A stretch of 64,000 bases of DNA from Flavimaribacter sediminis (GTDB lineage: Bacteria; Pseudomonadota; Alphaproteobacteria; Rhizobiales; Rhizobiaceae), in assembly GCF_019492055.1 (NCBI RefSeq), contig NZ_JAICBX010000002.1, positions 1,364,001-1,428,000 on the forward strand, given 5' to 3'. Below the pieces are notes generated by a model. It ran no database searches and was not told where the DNA came from. It was given only the letters and a program-made list of their open reading frames with translations. Position 1 is the first letter of the stretch. Every line of letters starts with the position of its first letter. This document shows positions 1-7,801 of this stretch, one piece after another. A program made the translations under genes and the position numbers.

Positions 1-316
1 TTGCGTCGAGCACGGGCTCGCAGAGTTCAGGTTTTCCGCCGCAGCAATCTTCCATCAGAAATGCAAGAAGGCCGCGGATACCGTCGATATCGGCGAAGTA
101 CCGGATCGAACGGCCCTCGCGCTCGTTGCGAACCAGTCCGGACCGCAGGAGAATATTGAGATTGGTCGACATGGTGTTCTGGCGCACGCCCAGCACATCG
201 CCGATCTCGCCTGCATTCATTCCGGTCTGACCCGCCTTGATCAGAAGGCGCAGCACGTCCAGACGTGTTTCCTGGCTAAGCGCTGAAAATGCAAAAATCG
301 CCTGAGTTGTATCCAT
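1..316 (-). CDS. ArsR-family winged-helix regulator (C-terminus cut by window edge)
   Basis: The reverse strand from an ATG at 316 encodes about 105 residues running off the left edge. The start reads MDTTQAIFAFSALSQETRLD, the usual opening of ArsR/SmtB metalloregulator-like proteins, followed by a helix-turn-helix of the type VLGVRQNTMSTNLNILLRSG and a wing with RNEREGRSIRYF. A CCGG-containing stretch near residue 92 holds a vicinal cysteine pair, which in this family can bind metalloids, but it lies in the C-terminal part rather than the classic recognition helix. An AT-rich stretch just upstream (317-340) is a plausible promoter and operator. Effector and target genes lie outside the window. 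Family assignment is firm, function is inferred. Confidence 0.8.
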   Translation of the reverse strand, partial: MDTTQAIFAFSALSQETRLDVLRLLIKAGQTGMNAGEIGDVLGVRQNTMSTNLNILLRSGLVRNEREGRSIRYFADIDGIRGLLAFLMEDCCGGKPELCEPVLDA

Positions 317-402
317 ACATCAAGAATAATAGATATAACGGTCTGCGTCAACAACCATTTCGGGCTGTCTCGTTGATTTCTGGTTACAGCGTCGAACCGA
401 CG

Positions 403-1377
403 TCAGTTTTCTGGTTCCGGTTTGGCTATCAATCGCCATCGGAAGGCGGCGACATCGACATGGGATCTCAGGCGTCGAAGCATCCTTCGAACGCTGTTGT
501 CCCTGAAAAATCTGACGCGCCTGTCGGCAAGATCAACAACGACGGCCCACCGTCCAATGACGGCCGGTTCGCCGGTTGGGGGGGCCACGGAACGCGGCGT
601 CCCGATAATGGCGATGTATTTCCCGCCGTCATTCAGGGTCAGAAAGGTGCGATACTGAACGAGCGGCGCCTTGCGCATATGATCGACAGCGCGATCAAAT
701 GGCCAGTCTTGTCGAACCGAAAGTTCGATGTCTTTCGCCGCGATATAGGATCCGGATCCGGGTTCCTGTGGGACTGAAGCGCCAACCCCGCGCAGAAGCG
801 CGTCAAGTTCGTTTTCAACAAGTTCTCCGCTGGCGCGCGCGAAGGCGAGCGACCAGGACAATCGTGTTCCGTAGTCGGAGAAAGGCAACCGTCTCTGGCC
901 GACGATTTCGCCTTCGTCGATGCCCTCTGAAAGGCGGTGCAAGGTTATTCCGCCAAACTCATCCGCCTTCCCGTGCAGAACGAGAGATTCGATCGGGCCG
1001 GGGCCGCGATAATCGGGAAGCATCGCCGGGTGCAGGTTGAAAGCCCGGTCAGGAAAACGGTCGAGCAACTCCAGCGGAAAAATCACATGGCTGCCGGTGC
1101 AAAGAAGCGCGTCCGCGGGACTACACTGATCCAAAAGGGCGACCAGATCGCGCTTCTTTACGCCGCTGATGTTTCGAACGCGTATTCCGTGACGTTCGAT
1201 CACCGTACGAGCGTCATAGTCTGCAGGAAGAAGCAGCCGCTTGATGAAGCTCGGATGCCTTTCAAAGGATTTTGGCGCTGTCGTCCAGATCTCGGCTATC
1301 TCGTGGCCGCGCTTTATCAGGCCCGTTGTCGCACGAGCTGACATGTATCGGCCGTCGCCAACGATCAGGAACTTCAT
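403..1377 (-). CDS. Formyltransferase-family protein (methionyl-tRNA formyltransferase fold)
   Basis: A 324-residue protein of the 10-formyltetrahydrofolate-dependent formyltransferase fold. The N-terminus MKFLIVGDGRYMS is the Rossmann-like opening. The catalytic segment NLHPAMLPDYRGPGP (about residues 114-128) supplies the Asn and His of the family triad, and GIDEGEIVGQ (about 150-159) supplies the Asp region. I start it at 1377 because an AAGGG ribosome site precedes that ATG; an upstream in-frame ATG at 1446 lacks one. It is shorter and more divergent than true Fmt, so the substrate is probably an amino-sugar or another amine rather than initiator tRNA. It is divergent from the curli cluster. 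The specific substrate is unknown. Confidence 0.75.
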   Translation of the reverse strand: MKFLIVGDGRYMSARATTGLIKRGHEIAEIWTTAPKSFERHPSFIKRLLLPADYDARTVIERHGIRVRNISGVKKRDLVALLDQCSPADALLCTGSHVIFPLELLDRFPDRAFNLHPAMLPDYRGPGPIESLVLHGKADEFGGITLHRLSEGIDEGEIVGQRRLPFSDYGTRLSWSLAFARASGELVENELDALLRGVGASVPQEPGSGSYIAAKDIELSVRQDWPFDRAVDHMRKAPLVQYRTFLTLNDGGKYIAIIGTPRSVAPPTGEPAVIGRWAVVVDLADRRVRFFRDNSVRRMLRRLRSHVDVAAFRWRLIAKPEPEN

Positions 1378-1618
1378 GGAGCCCTTGTTACTGCCTCGCC
1401 GGTTTTCTGGAAAGACCCTGCGGACTTTTCGGATGGCCACGGGCATCGAAAGCCTCCCGCCGGCGCGTTTTCCTGGCGGTTCAGAGACGCTCCCGCTGGT
1501 CGTGTCCGGGTGAACGGCGCCTGAACGGGAGGTTCAGCGTGGGTTCCGGAAGCGATTGCTAGAACCGTCATCGTTGACAACCAGCGGGGGATGCCCGCTC
1601 AATCAGGAGAGTACCAAA
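1378..1618. promoter_or_regulatory. Divergent intergenic region before the curlin gene
   Basis: This 241-base region separates the formyltransferase gene from the first curlin gene. It has an inverted repeat CTGAAC-GGGAG-GTTCAG at 1521-1537, another GTTCAG near 1477, and CGGGTGAAC at about 1507-1515, which resembles the CGGGTGAG-type site bound by the LuxR-family curli activator CsgD. I see no convincing -35/-10 pair. The regulatory reading is inference. Confidence 0.3.
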
Positions 1619-2053
1619 ATGACCAGCACCTTCATCAAGACGACAGCCGCCGCCGCCATCGCCATCGTGACGGCCCTGCCGGCCTTCGCCAACAGCCTTT
1701 CCATCGAACAGTACGGTTGGGGCAACGCCGCAGGCGGCGCCCAAAGCGGCTTCAACAACGCCATCGGCGTCTTTCAGAATGGCGCATGGAACAGTTCCGT
1801 GACCCAGCAGAATGGCTCCAACAACGTTTCGGCCACGGGCCAGCAGGGTGTGAACAACGCTGCTGACACCTGGCAGAACGGTCACGACAACGCGGCCGGC
1901 GTAGGCCAGTTCGGCGCCAACCACAACGCTGTCATGTCGCAGGACGGCAATGGCAATGTCGCCGCCGGCGTTCAGGTGGGCAATGGCTGCAACGCCGGCG
2001 TTTCGCAGTCTGGCGGTGGCAATGTCGCAGCCTTCGTGCAGACCTGCCCCTGA
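1619..2053 (+). CDS. csgA: Curlin-repeat amyloid fibre subunit (CsgA-like)
   Basis: A 144-residue secreted curlin. Residues 1-23 form a Sec signal peptide (MTSTFIKTTAAAAIAIVTAL followed by PAFA). The mature part is built from short repeats with the pattern QxGxxN every 10-11 residues (QYGWGN, QSGFNN, QNGAWN, QNGSNN, QQGVNN, QNGHDN, QFGANHN, QDGNGN, QVGNGCN, QSGGGN), the strand-loop-strand unit of curli amyloid. The ATG at 1619 follows CAGGAGA. Two cysteines sit near the C-terminus, which E. coli CsgA lacks, so an intramolecular disulfide is possible. CsgH and a second curlin follow on the same strand. The curlin family is certain; major versus minor subunit is inferred from size and position. 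Confidence 0.88.
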   Translation: MTSTFIKTTAAAAIAIVTALPAFANSLSIEQYGWGNAAGGAQSGFNNAIGVFQNGAWNSSVTQQNGSNNVSATGQQGVNNAADTWQNGHDNAAGVGQFGANHNAVMSQDGNGNVAAGVQVGNGCNAGVSQSGGGNVAAFVQTCP

Positions 2054-2079
2054 GGCGCGCGCAATGCAAAAAGGCGACC

Positions 2080-2109
2080 GGCCGAGGGGGATGAACGTCG
2101 CCCTCGGCC
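2080..2109 (+). terminator. Intercistronic hairpin between curlin and csgH
   Basis: A 9-bp stem, GGCCGAGGG at 2080-2088 paired with CCCTCGGCC at 2101-2109, with a 12-base loop and no following T-run. It lies 27 bases after the curlin stop. It may partly stop transcription or protect the upstream mRNA, giving more subunit than chaperone. This role is inference. Confidence 0.5.
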
Positions 2110-2142
2110 ATTCGTCGTTCTGATCACAAGGAGATTTTCACC

Positions 2143-2532
2143 ATGAAGAAGAAAACGTCCATAACGCTCATGTCCGCCGCCTTTGCTGCGGCGCTGTCCG
2201 GCGCCGCGCTTACGGCGAATTCGGGCCAGGCGCATTCGAATGAAACGCGCTGCGAGATTGTCACCGAGACCTCTGGCGGCATGGTCACGCTTCAGGGCGT
2301 GGTGCATGCGGATGCGCCGCTTTCGGGATCCTACACATTCCGTGTGGAATCCGCGGGCGGCGGCGGTGGCTCAAATATCCGGCAGGGCGGTTCGTTCAGC
2401 GCCGCGCCAGGCCAGCCGGCCATGCTCGGTCGGGTGACGCTGGGTGGCGGAAGCGCCCTTTACGACGCCGCGTTGGGCGTCGACACGAACGCCGGACGCT
2501 TCACCTGTCATGAGCGCGCCGGCCAGATATGA
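2143..2532 (+). CDS. csgH: CsgH-like curli assembly chaperone
   Basis: A 129-residue secreted protein with a signal peptide over about residues 1-30 (MKKKTSITLMSAAFAAALSG then AALTANSGQA). The mature domain has the CsgH/CsgC-type small beta-sandwich pattern: CEIVTETSGG, LQGVVHADAPLSGSYTFRVE, and paired cysteines near the ends (C37 and C124, CHERAG). CsgH is the alphaproteobacterial counterpart of CsgC and inhibits premature curlin polymerisation in the periplasm. The start follows AAGGAGA at a good distance. It lies between two curlin genes, as in other alphaproteobacterial curli loci. A strong terminator follows. Confidence 0.8.
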   Translation: MKKKTSITLMSAAFAAALSGAALTANSGQAHSNETRCEIVTETSGGMVTLQGVVHADAPLSGSYTFRVESAGGGGGSNIRQGGSFSAAPGQPAMLGRVTLGGGSALYDAALGVDTNAGRFTCHERAGQI

Positions 2533-2553
2533 ACTTCATAGCCTGCATTCTGA

Positions 2554-2585
2554 AAAACGGGCTCCGGGCGACCGGAGCCCGTTTT
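2554..2585 (+). terminator. Strong Rho-independent terminator after csgH
   Basis: A perfect 14-bp stem (2554-2567 with 2572-2585; arms AAAACGGGCTCCGG and complement) closed by a GCGA tetraloop and ending in TTTT. A-runs and T-runs at both ends would let it work in either direction. It isolates the first curlin-csgH unit from the second curlin gene. Confidence 0.85.
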
Positions 2586-2742
2586 GCATGCGCGCGTCAT
2601 TACTGATTGAAGTTCGTCGGCTTTTGCGTGCTGAACGAGAAATGAATGCCTCGTTCCAAACCCGTTCAAGCGCGCCCCGGCATACTCTCCCCATCGATCG
2701 GCAGTGAGGCCGGCGAAAGCAGTCTTAACCAAGGAGAGAACC

Positions 2743-3144
2743 ATGAACACCGCTATCCGCAGCCTCATCGCAGGCGTCACCCTTGCAGCCAGCCTTGCCG
2801 CAGCCCCGGCTTTCGCCGGCGGATCTGTTTCGGTCAACCTGAATCCCACCGACCCGGAGAAAGCCCAGGCGCTTCAGACCGGCCTGCGCTTCTATGGTCT
2901 CGCAAAGGGAATCAAGGACGGCTCCATCACCCAGAACGGCTTTGGCAACGCCGCCGGTCTCATGCAGAATGGTTCCGGCAATCTCGGCGTCATCCATCAG
3001 AATGGCGACGGCCATGTCGGCACAATCGAGCAGAACGGCAACGGCAATGCTTGCGGCCTGTTCCAGTTCGGCCAGAATACAGAAGCCCATCTCCAGCAGA
3101 ATGGCGATGATGGAGCCTGCGCGACCGTCCAGATCGGATGGTGA
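2743..3144 (+). CDS. Second curlin-repeat protein (minor subunit or nucleator candidate)
   Basis: A 133-residue curlin with a signal peptide over about residues 1-25 (ending PAFA) after an AAGGAGAG ribosome site. After a non-repetitive linker of about 40 residues come repeats QNGFGN, QNGSGN, QNGDGH, QNGNGN, QFGQNT and QNGDDG. Fewer repeats and a longer N-terminal linker than the upstream curlin suit a nucleator-like CsgB role, but this is inference. Its own terminator separation from csgH implies a separate promoter in 2586-2742. The IS6 copy begins 100 bases downstream, so further curli genes (csgG, csgE, csgF) may have been displaced. Confidence 0.82.
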   Translation: MNTAIRSLIAGVTLAASLAAAPAFAGGSVSVNLNPTDPEKAQALQTGLRFYGLAKGIKDGSITQNGFGNAAGLMQNGSGNLGVIHQNGDGHVGTIEQNGNGNACGLFQFGQNTEAHLQQNGDDGACATVQIGW

Positions 3145-3152
3145 GCGTATCA

Positions 3153-3174
3153 GGCGGGAGCGGAGGCTCCCGCC
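3153..3174 (+). terminator. Hairpin after second curlin gene
   Basis: A 9-bp stem, GGCGGGAGC at 3153-3161 with GCTCCCGCC at 3166-3174, and a GGAG loop, 9 bases after the curlin stop. There is no T-run, so intrinsic termination may be weak. Confidence 0.5.
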
Positions 3175-3244
3175 GCTCCGTCCGCGTCACACCGAGCCGC
3201 GGTCGGTTCTTTTAGTCCAGTCCGGGAAGCCACAAAACCACGTC

Positions 3245-3860
3245 GGATCTGTCGCAAACTCTTCGCTAACCGGCGACCGATAATGCTCTCTCGATGTTTT
3301 CGGGAGCTTTCCATGTTCAAAGGCCGCCATTTCGACCAGTCGGTCATCTTGCTGTGTGTACGCTGGCGCCTCGCCTACAATCTCAGCCTGCCTGATCTCG
3401 AAGAGATGATGGCCGAACGCGGTCTGAGCGTTGATCATTCGACTGTGCACTGCTGGGTCGTACACTTTGCGCCGCAGTTGCTGGATTGTTTCCACCAACG
3501 CAAACGCGTCGTTGCTGGCAAGTGGGATCTCGACGAGACTTGCATCAAGGTGCGCGGCCAATGGATGTATCTTTACCGCGCCATCGACAGTATAGGCGAT
3601 ACGGTCGAGTTCTTCTTCAGCGAACGTCGTGACCTGTCGGCTGCAAAGCGTTTCCTTCGAAAGGCGTTTGCACGCCATGGCCGCCCGGATCGCATCACCA
3701 TCGACGGCATCGAAATGGTCCACATGATGCGAAAGCGAAAGGCGAGGTTTGTCTATAATCCTCGTCCTTCAATAGCTGACCAATTCGAAATCCTGGCCGC
3801 TTGATAGACGGCAATGACGCGTCCCATCGTGACCAAAAAATTACGGTTTGCGACAGAGCC
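3245..3860 (+). mobile_element. IS6-family element, internally deleted, copy 1
   Basis: This 616-bp element has terminal inverted repeats GGATCTGTCGCAAA (3245-3258) and, at the right, the complement of GGCTCTGTCGCAAA (3847-3860), 13 of 14 matching and of the IS6 type. Full elements of this family are about 0.8 kb; about 200 bp is missing from the transposase gene. The element has cut the N-terminal half of a LysR gene on its right side. It is about 97% identical by eye to copy 2 at 39375-39989. Confidence 0.85.
3313..3804 (+). pseudogene. IS6-family transposase with in-frame deletion of catalytic Glu region
   Basis: From MFKGRHFDQ the frame is open for 163 residues against about 235 in intact IS6 transposases; an in-frame ATG at 3283 also exists. 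The N-terminal DNA-binding part (LEEMMAERGLSVDHSTV) and two catalytic acids (DLDETCIKV and GRPDRITIDG) are present. The frame then jumps straight to GIEMVHMMRKR, the normal C-terminus. The segment with the third catalytic acid (family motif NNxxEQDHRRIKRR) is gone. TCGACGGC at the junction occurs at both expected deletion ends, so a microhomology deletion is likely. Copy 1 also has CWVV where copy 2 has RWVV. It cannot be catalytically active. Confidence 0.85.
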
Positions 3861-4105
3861 ATGCCGCCCGACGCGTATTTAAGGAAGATCTTGCCGGCGT
3901 CGGTCAGTTCCAGCCCGCCCTTGGTGCAGTCGAACAGGCGCGTCGACAGGAGCTCCGCCAATTCCTTCAGCGTCCTGGACAGTGCCGGTTGACCCGTGCC
4001 GAGATTTTCGGCTGCGCGTGAAATGTTTTACTCGGTCGCGACTTCGATGAAGCAACGGATGTGGCGAAATCTGATGTTTCGAGCGACGGTATATCTGTTC
4101 GGCAT
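3861..4105 (-). pseudogene. LysR-family regulator, N-terminal fragment with in-frame stop
   Basis: Reading from an ATG at 4105, the frame gives a LysR winged-helix start (IRFRHIRCFIEVATE), then a TAA, then in the same frame NISRAAENLGTGQPALSRTL, KELAELLSTRLFD and LELTDAGKIF up to the IS6 boundary at 3860. The effector domain is missing. Both the internal stop and the IS truncation disable it. The opening resembles LysR regulators of aromatic pathways such as PcaQ, so it may once have controlled the adjacent transport and SDR genes; that is inference. Confidence 0.75.
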
Positions 4106-4254
4106 CGCCGTCCTCCTCGACTGCCTGGTTGCGGGGCCTCCGGCCAAGGATACAGGAAAAAGCGAAGGAACGGCGCGCTCCGTTGACCGGAAACGGTGGT
4201 TTTTGGTTCCCGGGCGTATCGCCGGAGCGGGCCGCTACCTGATCGCCACGGGCC

Positions 4255-5034
4255 TCAATCCATCTGCATGCCGCCATCGATATGGTAGGATTGCCCTGTC
4301 ACGTTCTGGGCAAGATCGGAGGCGAGGAAGGCGATGAAATGCCCGACATCCTCGGGCGTCTGCGGATGTCCCTGCGGCACCAGACCGACGAAATTCTTCT
4401 TTGCCGTTTCGAAGTCGACATTGTCGGCGGTCGCCATTTGCTCGACGATGCCGTCATGGAGCGGAGTCATGAGGATGCCCGGGCATACGGCATTCACCGT
4501 GATGTTGGTTTTGGCATATTCCTGCGCGATGGACTGGGTGAAGCCAATCACACCGAATTTCGATGTGCAGTAGGCCGAGAAATTTCCGACGCCCTGCTTG
4601 GAAACCACCGAAGCCATGTTGATGACCCGGCCGCGATTGCGCGCGAGCATGCCGGGAATTACCGCGCGGGTGGTGATGAATTGGCCCTTCAGATTGATAT
4701 CGAGTACGCGATCCCATCCCTGCTCCGTCATTTCGACCAAGGGCATGCGCTTGGACACGCCCGCATTGTTGACGAGGATGTCGATCGGGCCAAGTTTGGC
4801 CTCTACAGCCTCGACGAGGGCGAAGGCGGAATCCCAGTCGGTCACGTCATGCTGGAAGATCGCAGCCTTGCCGCCGGCCGCCTCGATGGCTTCGAGCGAC
4901 GGCTTCGATGTCTCGGTGTTGATGTCGGCGATGGCGATGGTCGCGCCATAGCCGGAGAGAACCTTGGCGATGCCTGCGCCGATGCCCATTCCGCCGCCGG
5001 TGACGACAGCGACCTTGCCCTCAAGATTGATCAT
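4255..5034 (-). CDS. Short-chain dehydrogenase/reductase (SDR)
   Basis: A 259-residue classical SDR. The cofactor motif TGGGMGIG lies at residues 12-19, NNAG near 89-92, and the active-site YCTSK near 155-159 with an upstream Ser in NMASVVS. The C-terminal HIDGGMQMD is typical. A GGGAG ribosome site precedes the ATG. It is the last gene of a leftward operon after a CUT2-type ABC importer, 44 bases from the ATPase, so it probably oxidises or reduces an imported polyol, sugar or hydroxylated compound. Cofactor preference is suggested as NAD(H) by Asp at the end of the second strand (ADINTET). Confidence 0.85.
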   Translation of the reverse strand: MINLEGKVAVVTGGGMGIGAGIAKVLSGYGATIAIADINTETSKPSLEAIEAAGGKAAIFQHDVTDWDSAFALVEAVEAKLGPIDILVNNAGVSKRMPLVEMTEQGWDRVLDINLKGQFITTRAVIPGMLARNRGRVINMASVVSKQGVGNFSAYCTSKFGVIGFTQSIAQEYAKTNITVNAVCPGILMTPLHDGIVEQMATADNVDFETAKKNFVGLVPQGHPQTPEDVGHFIAFLASDLAQNVTGQSYHIDGGMQMD

Positions 5035-5078
5035 GTTTTTCTCCCGATCGTTTCAGCAGCCGCTTGGCGTGCCGCTGC

Positions 5079-6590
5079 TTACGCTGTTTGTGCCGTCTCG
5101 CCATTCATCGAGGCGACCAGTTCGTGTTCGTTCAGGCGCTCACCGCTCAGTTCATCGATTATCCTTCCGTCATTAAAGACGAGCACGCGGTCGGTGGTCG
5201 CTACATAGTCGCCCGGATCGGTCGAATAAAAGAGGATGACACGGTCACCTTCCGCAAGATCGCGGATAATCCGGTACATTTCTTGCTTGGCGTTGATGTC
5301 GACGCCGCGCATCGGATCGTCGAGCAGCAGCAGGCTGGGATTGGCCTCCAGCCAGCGGGCAAAAACCACCTTTTGCTGATTGCCGCCCGACAGGCTGCTT
5401 ACGGGCTGGTCGACGCTTTGCATTTTCACGCCGATCTGCGCACAGCGTTCTTCCGCGATCTGCCGCTGGCGGGCAACTTTGGGCACTGGTCCGTCGCGGC
5501 CGAGGCTCAGGCTCCTGACGGCTGATACGTTCTCGTGAATGCTCTGGTCCAGCGTCAGACCGAGATGCTTGCGATCGGACGGGAAATAGGCAACGCCCGA
5601 TGCCACGGCCTGCGGGCGGTTGTGGGCCTGCCGCGCACCGGAGGGCAGACGAATTACCCCGCTTGCGGGCGTGGCGACGCCGAACAGGATTTCAAATACG
5701 GTTTCGACACCCGAGCCGGCGAGGCCGGCAAGGCCAACGACTTCACCCTGCGTAGCGACCAGGCTGTCGATGGAGAGACCCGGCGCGCGTAGATTTTCTA
5801 TCCCCAATTTCCTGACGCCGTTTGCGGCCGTACTTGTTTTTCGAGCCGGTGGTTCGTGCACAGCATCCGACGCCCGGCCAAGCATCGCGGTGACGATTTC
5901 CGGGATGGTTGGCCGCTTGCCGCGGCTTTCCAGCGGCACGTTCATCCCGTCGCGGATGACGACAACATTGTCGGCAATCTCAAGGACCTCCTCGAGGAAA
6001 TGCGAGATATAGATCATCGCAACACCGGATTCGCGGAGTCCTCGCAGAATCTCGTGCAGCCTGCCGACCTCGCTTGCATGCAGCGCCGATGTCGGTTCGT
6101 CCAGTATCAGGACCCGAGGCTGTTGCAGGAGCGCGCGGGCGATCTCGACCAATTGATGGTCTGCCAGCGACAACGAGGCGAGGGGAGTGGAGAGCGGCAC
6201 TTTCAGGCCGAGACGCTCGGTCTGGACCCGTGCGGCGGTGAGGAATTCTCGCGTCGGCGTCAGTCCGGTGCGGCCTGGAACCAACCAGAGGTTCTCTGCA
6301 ACGCTGAGTGGCGGAAAAAGGTTGAGTTCCTGGGAGACAAAAGCGACCCCGGCCTGCCAAGCCTCGAGCATCGACCCCATATGATGGACGTTGTCTCCGA
6401 GCCGCAACTCGCCGTCATCGGCCTGAAGCGCGCCGGACAATATCTTCATCAAGGTGGATTTGCCCGCGCCATTGGCGCCGACGATCCCAAGTATCTCACC
6501 TTCATGCAGGTCGAGATCGATGCCCTGCAGCGCCAGCTGCGGACCAAAGCGCTTGGTTATGTTGCGCGCGCTGTAGACAATGTCGTTCAT
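5079..6590 (-). CDS. CUT2-type sugar ABC transporter ATPase (two ABC domains)
   Basis: A 503-residue double ATP-binding protein of the RbsA/MglA/XylG type. The first Walker A is GANGAGKST at residues 38-46, with SLADHQLVEIARALL (signature region) and LILDEPTSALHASE (Walker B). The second half has the degenerate GLAGSGVETVFEILFG and an intact SGGNQQKVVFARWL signature followed by LLLLDDPMRGVD, the usual asymmetry of this subfamily. I start it at 6590, after GGGAG, rather than at upstream ATGs in the preceding gene. It acts with the periplasmic protein at 6652-7743 and the permease at 7802-8842. Confidence 0.92.
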   Translation of the reverse strand: MNDIVYSARNITKRFGPQLALQGIDLDLHEGEILGIVGANGAGKSTLMKILSGALQADDGELRLGDNVHHMGSMLEAWQAGVAFVSQELNLFPPLSVAENLWLVPGRTGLTPTREFLTAARVQTERLGLKVPLSTPLASLSLADHQLVEIARALLQQPRVLILDEPTSALHASEVGRLHEILRGLRESGVAMIYISHFLEEVLEIADNVVVIRDGMNVPLESRGKRPTIPEIVTAMLGRASDAVHEPPARKTSTAANGVRKLGIENLRAPGLSIDSLVATQGEVVGLAGLAGSGVETVFEILFGVATPASGVIRLPSGARQAHNRPQAVASGVAYFPSDRKHLGLTLDQSIHENVSAVRSLSLGRDGPVPKVARQRQIAEERCAQIGVKMQSVDQPVSSLSGGNQQKVVFARWLEANPSLLLLDDPMRGVDINAKQEMYRIIRDLAEGDRVILFYSTDPGDYVATTDRVLVFNDGRIIDELSGERLNEHELVASMNGETAQTA

Positions 6591-6651
6591 GATACTCCCG
6601 CCGGGACGGGCAAGCCGGACCGTGCCGGCTTGCCCGAAGCGCGTGACAAGA

Positions 6652-7743
6652 TCAGTTCGGCGGATTGTCGTATTCGGCCACCGGCGACAAGTCGCCATCT
6701 TCGAACGCGGCTTTCGCCTTTTCGATGTCGCTATCGTAATAGGCGCGCAGGCCGGGCTGCATGTCCTTCCAGGCTTCGTTGTAGTCGCCGGCATTGGACT
6801 GAACCACCATGGTAGCCGGAATTTTCAGCCAACCTGAAGGCAGAGGCTTGTCCGCATGCAGCGCGGTCGCCGTTGCATAGACAGCCATGTAACCCTGCAT
6901 GAAGAAGTTCGACGACGAAGCGGCGAGGAAGGTACCGTCGGCAACTGCCTCACGGACTTCGCCGGGAACGTCGAATGCAAGGCTGAGCGCATCGAGCTTG
7001 TCGTCGGCAACGATGCGGATAATGTTCAGATTACCGGCCTCGCATGCATCAACATAGGCCAGTGCGCCAGCATTCTTGCGCATTGCCTGGTTCCAGATTG
7101 CGAAGCTGCCCTCGCGGTCAGGCTTGGTCGGGATCGTCGGCAGGACTTCAACCTTCGGCATCAGCTTTTCAAGGCCCGAACGTAGGCCGTTAACGCGGTT
7201 TTCGAGAACGCTGAGGCCCGGAACGCAGACGCCGAGCACCATGGTGCCCTCGATATCGGCTGCCGGCTTGCCTGTCTTCTCCTCAAGTGCCTTGGCGAGC
7301 ACGTCGGCTGCTTCAAGACCCATCTGCGTCGGATCGGCGCTGACGAAGAAGCCCTCGTAGAAGTCAGGCGCGGGCGAGGCGTTGGTCCATGTCACCGCAA
7401 TGCCCCTTTCCTGGGCTTCGCGCACTGGTTCGATGAACAGGGGGGCCGCCACATTGGTGATGATCATGGCGTCGGGCGAGGTCTGCGTTTCGTTCATGAA
7501 GATCGATGCCTGTTTGCCAGGATCGAAATTCGAGGGGCCTGCGAATTTCACATCGACAGGAAAATCCAGATCCGCGACAGCGGCTTCAGCGCCTGCCTTG
7601 ATCTCGCTTGTCCATTCCAGGGTTGTAACCGCCAGGACGTAGGAAATCTTTATTGGCTCCTGTGCGTTGGCGAATGTGCTTCCCATCAGCGCCGCAGCGG
7701 CAAATGTGGCCGGTAGCCAGCTGCTCAGTTTCTTGACGTTCAT
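6652..7743 (-). CDS. CUT2-type ABC transporter periplasmic substrate-binding protein
   Basis: A 363-residue periplasmic-binding protein of the peripla_BP_4 (ribose/RbsB-like) type. The signal peptide is about residues 1-27 (MNVKKLSSWLPATFAAAALM then GSTFANA). The domain has ITNVAAPLFIEPVREAQERG and the alternating sugar-binding fold pattern, ending in PVAEYDNPPN. The ATG at 7743 follows GGAGAAGGA. Similar proteins bind sugars, polyols and, in some aromatic clusters, side-chain compounds; the ligand here is unknown. It lies between permease and ATPase genes in one leftward operon. Confidence 0.9.
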   Translation of the reverse strand: MNVKKLSSWLPATFAAAALMGSTFANAQEPIKISYVLAVTTLEWTSEIKAGAEAAVADLDFPVDVKFAGPSNFDPGKQASIFMNETQTSPDAMIITNVAAPLFIEPVREAQERGIAVTWTNASPAPDFYEGFFVSADPTQMGLEAADVLAKALEEKTGKPAADIEGTMVLGVCVPGLSVLENRVNGLRSGLEKLMPKVEVLPTIPTKPDREGSFAIWNQAMRKNAGALAYVDACEAGNLNIIRIVADDKLDALSLAFDVPGEVREAVADGTFLAASSSNFFMQGYMAVYATATALHADKPLPSGWLKIPATMVVQSNAGDYNEAWKDMQPGLRAYYDSDIEKAKAAFEDGDLSPVAEYDNPPN

Positions 7744-7801
7744 TGTCCTTCTCCCTGTTGTCGTTGTTTGCAGTTTCCCGGCCGTTTTGATGGCCGACTT
7801 T

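Noticed and set aside
3187-3723. Reverse-strand frame of 178 codons within IS6 copy 1, repeated at 39371-39853
   Set aside because: It is antisense to the transposase; its repetition only reflects the repeated element.
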